Positions 61,826-64,000 of a stretch of 64,000 bases of DNA are shown piece after piece (the first letter of the stretch is position 1; every line of letters begins with the position of its first letter). The translations under genes and the position numbers were made by a program. The DNA is taken from assembly GCA_963846855.1 (NCBI GenBank), contig CAWJXK010000008.1:1054001-1118000 (forward strand), given 5' to 3'. The stretch is from CAIWHR01 sp963846855. GTDB taxonomy: Bacteria; Pseudomonadota; Gammaproteobacteria; Burkholderiales; Casimicrobiaceae. The notes below the pieces were generated by a model. It ran no database searches. It was not told where the DNA came from and saw only the letters and a list, made by a program, of their open reading frames with translations.

Positions 61826-62053
61826 TCAGGCGTCGTACTTGAACGACAGCAGGATCCGCGCACGGTACGCGACGATCTTGCCGCCCTCGACCTTCATGTC
61901 GAGCTTCGCGACTTCGGCGATGCGGAGATCGCGCAGCGACTTGCTCGCCGCGTTCACGGCGATCTGCGCCGCGTGCTCCCACGACTGGGTGCTGGTGCCG
62001 ATCACCTCGGTGACGCGATAGACGCCGTCGGCGGATGCCTTTTTCTTTGCCAT
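61826..62053 (-). CDS. Dodecin
   Basis: 75 residues, the usual dodecin size. VYRVTEVIGTSTQSWEHAAQ, IAVNAASKSLRDLRIAEVAK and the closing VEGGKIVAYRARILLSFKYD match the family, which forms a hollow dodecamer that stores flavin or CoA. The tryptophan of SWEH that stacks on flavin is present. GAGGAG lies before ATG 62053. Confidence 0.93.
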   Translation of the reverse strand: MAKKKASADGVYRVTEVIGTSTQSWEHAAQIAVNAASKSLRDLRIAEVAKLDMKVEGGKIVAYRARILLSFKYDA

Positions 62054-62173
62054 GTTGTGCTCCTCGGGGAGTGCGATCGAATGGTATTCCCCGGCGGGGG
62101 CGCCGGGCCCACCATCATACCGCGCGGCGGCGCGCGCCGCACTGCTCCGGAAACGGCAAATGCCGGAGGTTCC

Positions 62174-63040
62174 TCAGAGCCCGAGCCACGCGATGGCGGC
62201 GTTCTCGACATCCCGGTTCGGCGCGACGAATCCCTTGTAACCGACGACGTCGAGCGCTTCGCGCCCGGCCTTTGTCTGGCTCATGCCGACCAATGCGTCG
62301 CGGATCTGGTCCTGCTCCTCGGTGGACATCCGCGTCGAGGCAATGATCTGCTTGATCGGCACCGAGCGCGACTGCGTCAGTACCATGCCGCCCTTGTCGG
62401 TCCACGACTTGACGACCGCGCGGGCCGCGGTGGCGCCGACATCCGCGAAGCCGTGTTCGAGATAGAACGGCACCGCATCCTGGTACCGCGTCGTGATCAC
62501 GCGCGCCGCGGTGGACGGTGGCGGCTTGGCGTTGGTCGTGGGCAGGTTTCCGGTGCGGAACATCGCGCGCACCATCACGGCGGTGATCGAATCCGGGTCC
62601 GGCGTCACCACGGTGTTCCCGCGAACGTCGTCGAGCGTCCTGATCGGCGTGCCGGCCTTGGTCAGCAGCGACACCGTGTAATCGGTGAAGCCGGAGGTCC
62701 AGGCGATCGCCCGGTACTGCCCGGACTTGATCGCGGCCATCGAGACATGGGCCGGGTGGACGAACGCGAGGTCGTATTCCTGCTTCGCGAGGCCGACCCG
62801 AAGGTCGTTGTACGCCGGCACCAGGACGACCTTGACGTGCCGGCCGGTGGCCTTGCTGATGTAGTCGGCGAGCGGCGCGAACTTGTCGCGGATTTCCTTG
62901 GGCGTGGCCTGATACGTGACGCCCTCGGTGACCGCGAGCGTGACGTTGAGCCCCTGAGCCGCGGCCCCAATGGCGAATGCACCGGCGAACACCGCCAGCG
63001 CCCAAATTCTTGCGAGCAAGATCTCTCCCCGAATCCGCAT
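62174..63040 (-). CDS. PhnD-like phosphate/phosphonate ABC substrate-binding protein
   Basis: 288 residues with a signal peptide (RIWALAVFAGAFAIGAAAQG, cut near residue 28). The mature part has the type II periplasmic binding fold of the PhnD/SsuA/transferrin group: ATPKEIRDKFAPLADYISKA, VPAYNDLRVGLAKQEYDLAF, VHPAH and GNTVVTPDPDSITAVMVRAM. No ABC permease or ATPase genes are adjacent, so the ligand (phosphonate, phosphite or other) and its partner are unknown. Start at ATG 63040. Confidence 0.88.
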   Translation of the reverse strand: MRIRGEILLARIWALAVFAGAFAIGAAAQGLNVTLAVTEGVTYQATPKEIRDKFAPLADYISKATGRHVKVVLVPAYNDLRVGLAKQEYDLAFVHPAHVSMAAIKSGQYRAIAWTSGFTDYTVSLLTKAGTPIRTLDDVRGNTVVTPDPDSITAVMVRAMFRTGNLPTTNAKPPPSTAARVITTRYQDAVPFYLEHGFADVGATAARAVVKSWTDKGGMVLTQSRSVPIKQIIASTRMSTEEQDQIRDALVGMSQTKAGREALDVVGYKGFVAPNRDVENAAIAWLGL

Positions 63041-63273
63041 TGGAACGACGCACGACGGACGGCCGAGGCGCCGATGCGGACGATCAAGCAACCGGCGAAT
63101 TATACGGCCTTCGCCGAACAACTTGTAGTGATCAGAAGGGAGCGCCAGCGATGTTCAACGCCTGACCGAAGGAGTTGGCACAGTCCATGCTGTTGTGCCG
63201 GTACGGGAGGCCGATGCGCTCCCGCGCAACGATAGCCGGGGCCTTGGAACTCCGGGGATTCGAAGGAGGTTAC

Positions 63274-63516
63274 ATGGACCCGCGCCGCGAACGGTACTGC
63301 TTCATCTCGACAGGCTTCGTTGCCGAAGCTCGGGCATTCCGCCAGTCGATCCACGATCCGGCGCTCACCGCCGACGATCGGCGTCGCGCCTACGACCTCA
63401 TCGTTCACCACGCGGCGTTGCTCGACCCCCGCGACTCAGGATTCGCCGGGGCAGGCGTAGCCCTCAAGGAAGCCCTGTGCGCTTGGCTCGACGTGGCGCT
63501 GAGAACGAGCCACTGA
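63274..63516 (+). CDS. Hypothetical protein, 80 residues
   Basis: ATG 63274 has GGAGG six bases upstream (AAGGAGGTTACATG), which fixes the start; the frame is open further upstream, but without a ribosome site. The protein is soluble and mostly helical, with DRRRAYDLIVHHAALLDPRD and GVALKEALCAWLDVALRTSH. No family recognised. It converges on the partial gene at the window end. Confidence 0.6.
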   Translation: MDPRRERYCFISTGFVAEARAFRQSIHDPALTADDRRRAYDLIVHHAALLDPRDSGFAGAGVALKEALCAWLDVALRTSH

Positions 63517-63554
63517 TCCCCCTGACGGCAGGCGTCTTGCCGTGCCGACAGGCT

Positions 63555-64000
63555 CTAAGGCATGTCGTCGTGGAACACCACGGCGAACGGCCGCGGCACG
63601 TCGCGCATTTCGTTCACGAGCTGCACGTGGACATAGGAGCTCAGCGCGGCGAACGCGGCCCTGATCTCCCGGGCGCCGTCGGCCTTGGTGCCGACCTTCA
63701 GGAAGCGTGATCGGCGCGCCAATGGCCGAACCCGCAATACGATGCCCAGCCCGACATCGGCAATCTCGCTGTCGCGGCTCATGTAGCCTCCAAAGGTCGC
63801 GATCGTCTCGATTTCCAGCGGGTTGCGAGACCAGCGGACGTTGATCCGCGTCGCCAGCTCGATTGCCTTGGCGACCAAAAGCTTGGCGCGGGCGCGCGAC
63901 AGGGGCGGAACCACCCGGGCGTTCGCGATCTCGGCGAGGCGGCGGGTCGGACGATAATGGCCGGCCGACGTCGTACGCTCACGCAGCAGGCCCTTGGCGA
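63555..64000 (-). CDS. Nucleotidyltransferase-like protein, 5' end outside window
   Basis: The frame is open to the end of the window, so at least 147 residues are C-terminal sequence of a longer protein. The segment FGGYMSRDSEIADVGLGIVL resembles the minimal nucleotidyltransferase motif: GG, nine residues, then D-V-x-L. The second carboxylate expected in DxD is Gly here, so catalysis may be lost. Upstream is an Arg/Ala-rich helical part (RRLAEIANARVVPPLSRARA). It could be an inactive antitoxin- or regulator-type relative. Assignment rests on the motif alone. Confidence 0.5.
   Translation of the reverse strand, partial: AKGLLRERTTSAGHYRPTRRLAEIANARVVPPLSRARAKLLVAKAIELATRINVRWSRNPLEIETIATFGGYMSRDSEIADVGLGIVLRVRPLARRSRFLKVGTKADGAREIRAAFAALSSYVHVQLVNEMRDVPRPFAVVFHDDMP

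Noticed and set aside
63151..63165. Tiny frame MFNA with an AGGGAG upstream, before the 80-residue gene
   Set aside because: Four codons only; could be chance, and no regulatory logic (rare codons, terminator hairpin) is visible.

Overview
This 64 kb window is a GC-rich bacterial chromosome segment that reads as a betaproteobacterium close to Burkholderiales. The evidence is the gene content and order: orn, M48 protease, pterin dehydratase, rsgA and a CobD-like protein in one block, plus AceK, DUF1631, DUF4124, PsiF, and TAXI-TRAP with DUF1850. No rRNA, tRNA, CRISPR array, prophage or transposase gene was seen. The sequence is almost fully coding, with about 66 genes and only three stretches over about 300 bases without a gene or element. 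Taxonomy below class level is inference.

Layout. 1-4945: oxidative pentose-phosphate genes zwf (5' end outside the window), pgl, tkt and a frameshifted aldose 1-epimerase. 5-7.3 kb: a small heat-shock protein with a structured leader, an XRE regulator and a lipoprotein. 7.3-15.5 kb: ETF-ubiquinone oxidoreductase divergent from a tight operon of an EtfD/DgcB-like Fe-S membrane oxidoreductase, thioesterase, acetoacetyl-CoA synthetase (frameshifted), isochorismatase-like hydrolase (frameshifted) and a CobD-like protein. 15.5-19 kb: rsgA, pterin dehydratase, cytochrome c and Ste24-like protease facing orn. 19.3-24.2 kb: O-methyltransferase, NUDIX hydrolase and a TAXI-TRAP uptake operon. 24.4-30 kb: Mpo1-like protein, ilvA, YheT-like hydrolase, CYTH-CHAD protein and aroG. 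30-37.6 kb: psiF, rRNA methyltransferase, VIT1-like transporter, aldo/keto reductase, S9 peptidase, DksA-like protein, second small heat-shock protein and KTSC protein. 37.8-49.7 kb: peptide-binding protein, MliC-like lipoprotein, sdaA, aceK, DUF4124 protein, zinc metallopeptidase, esterase, SET protein, a 50-aa protein, a haem-binding sensor stub and an AEC transporter. 50-64 kb: anion permease with dienelactone hydrolase, DUF1631, several membrane proteins, SDR, Sel1-repeat protein, XRE regulator, Vgb-like propeller, folE, dodecin, PhnD-like binding protein and a truncated nucleotidyltransferase-like gene.

The most interesting signals are not protein genes. (1) Both small heat-shock genes have a sigma-32-like promoter with a 13-nt spacer. 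One leader holds two mutually exclusive 7-bp hairpins; the other holds a fourU-type hairpin that covers the Shine-Dalgarno sequence, so both look like candidate RNA thermosensors. (2) Two unrelated short non-coding elements with terminal inverted repeats (22 bp perfect; 31 bp with 29 matches) fill the gaps between convergent genes, with ends that touch or follow stop codons. A solitary end of the second family lies in a third convergent gap. (3) Three conserved enzymes each carry one apparent +1 insertion, which points either to sequence errors or to real gene decay.

The metabolic picture is a heterotroph using acyl-CoA, acetoacetate, amino acids (sdaA, ilvA), organic acids (SLC13 and TAXI-TRAP uptake) and the glyoxylate shunt (aceK), with electrons from ETF entering the quinone pool by possibly two routes.
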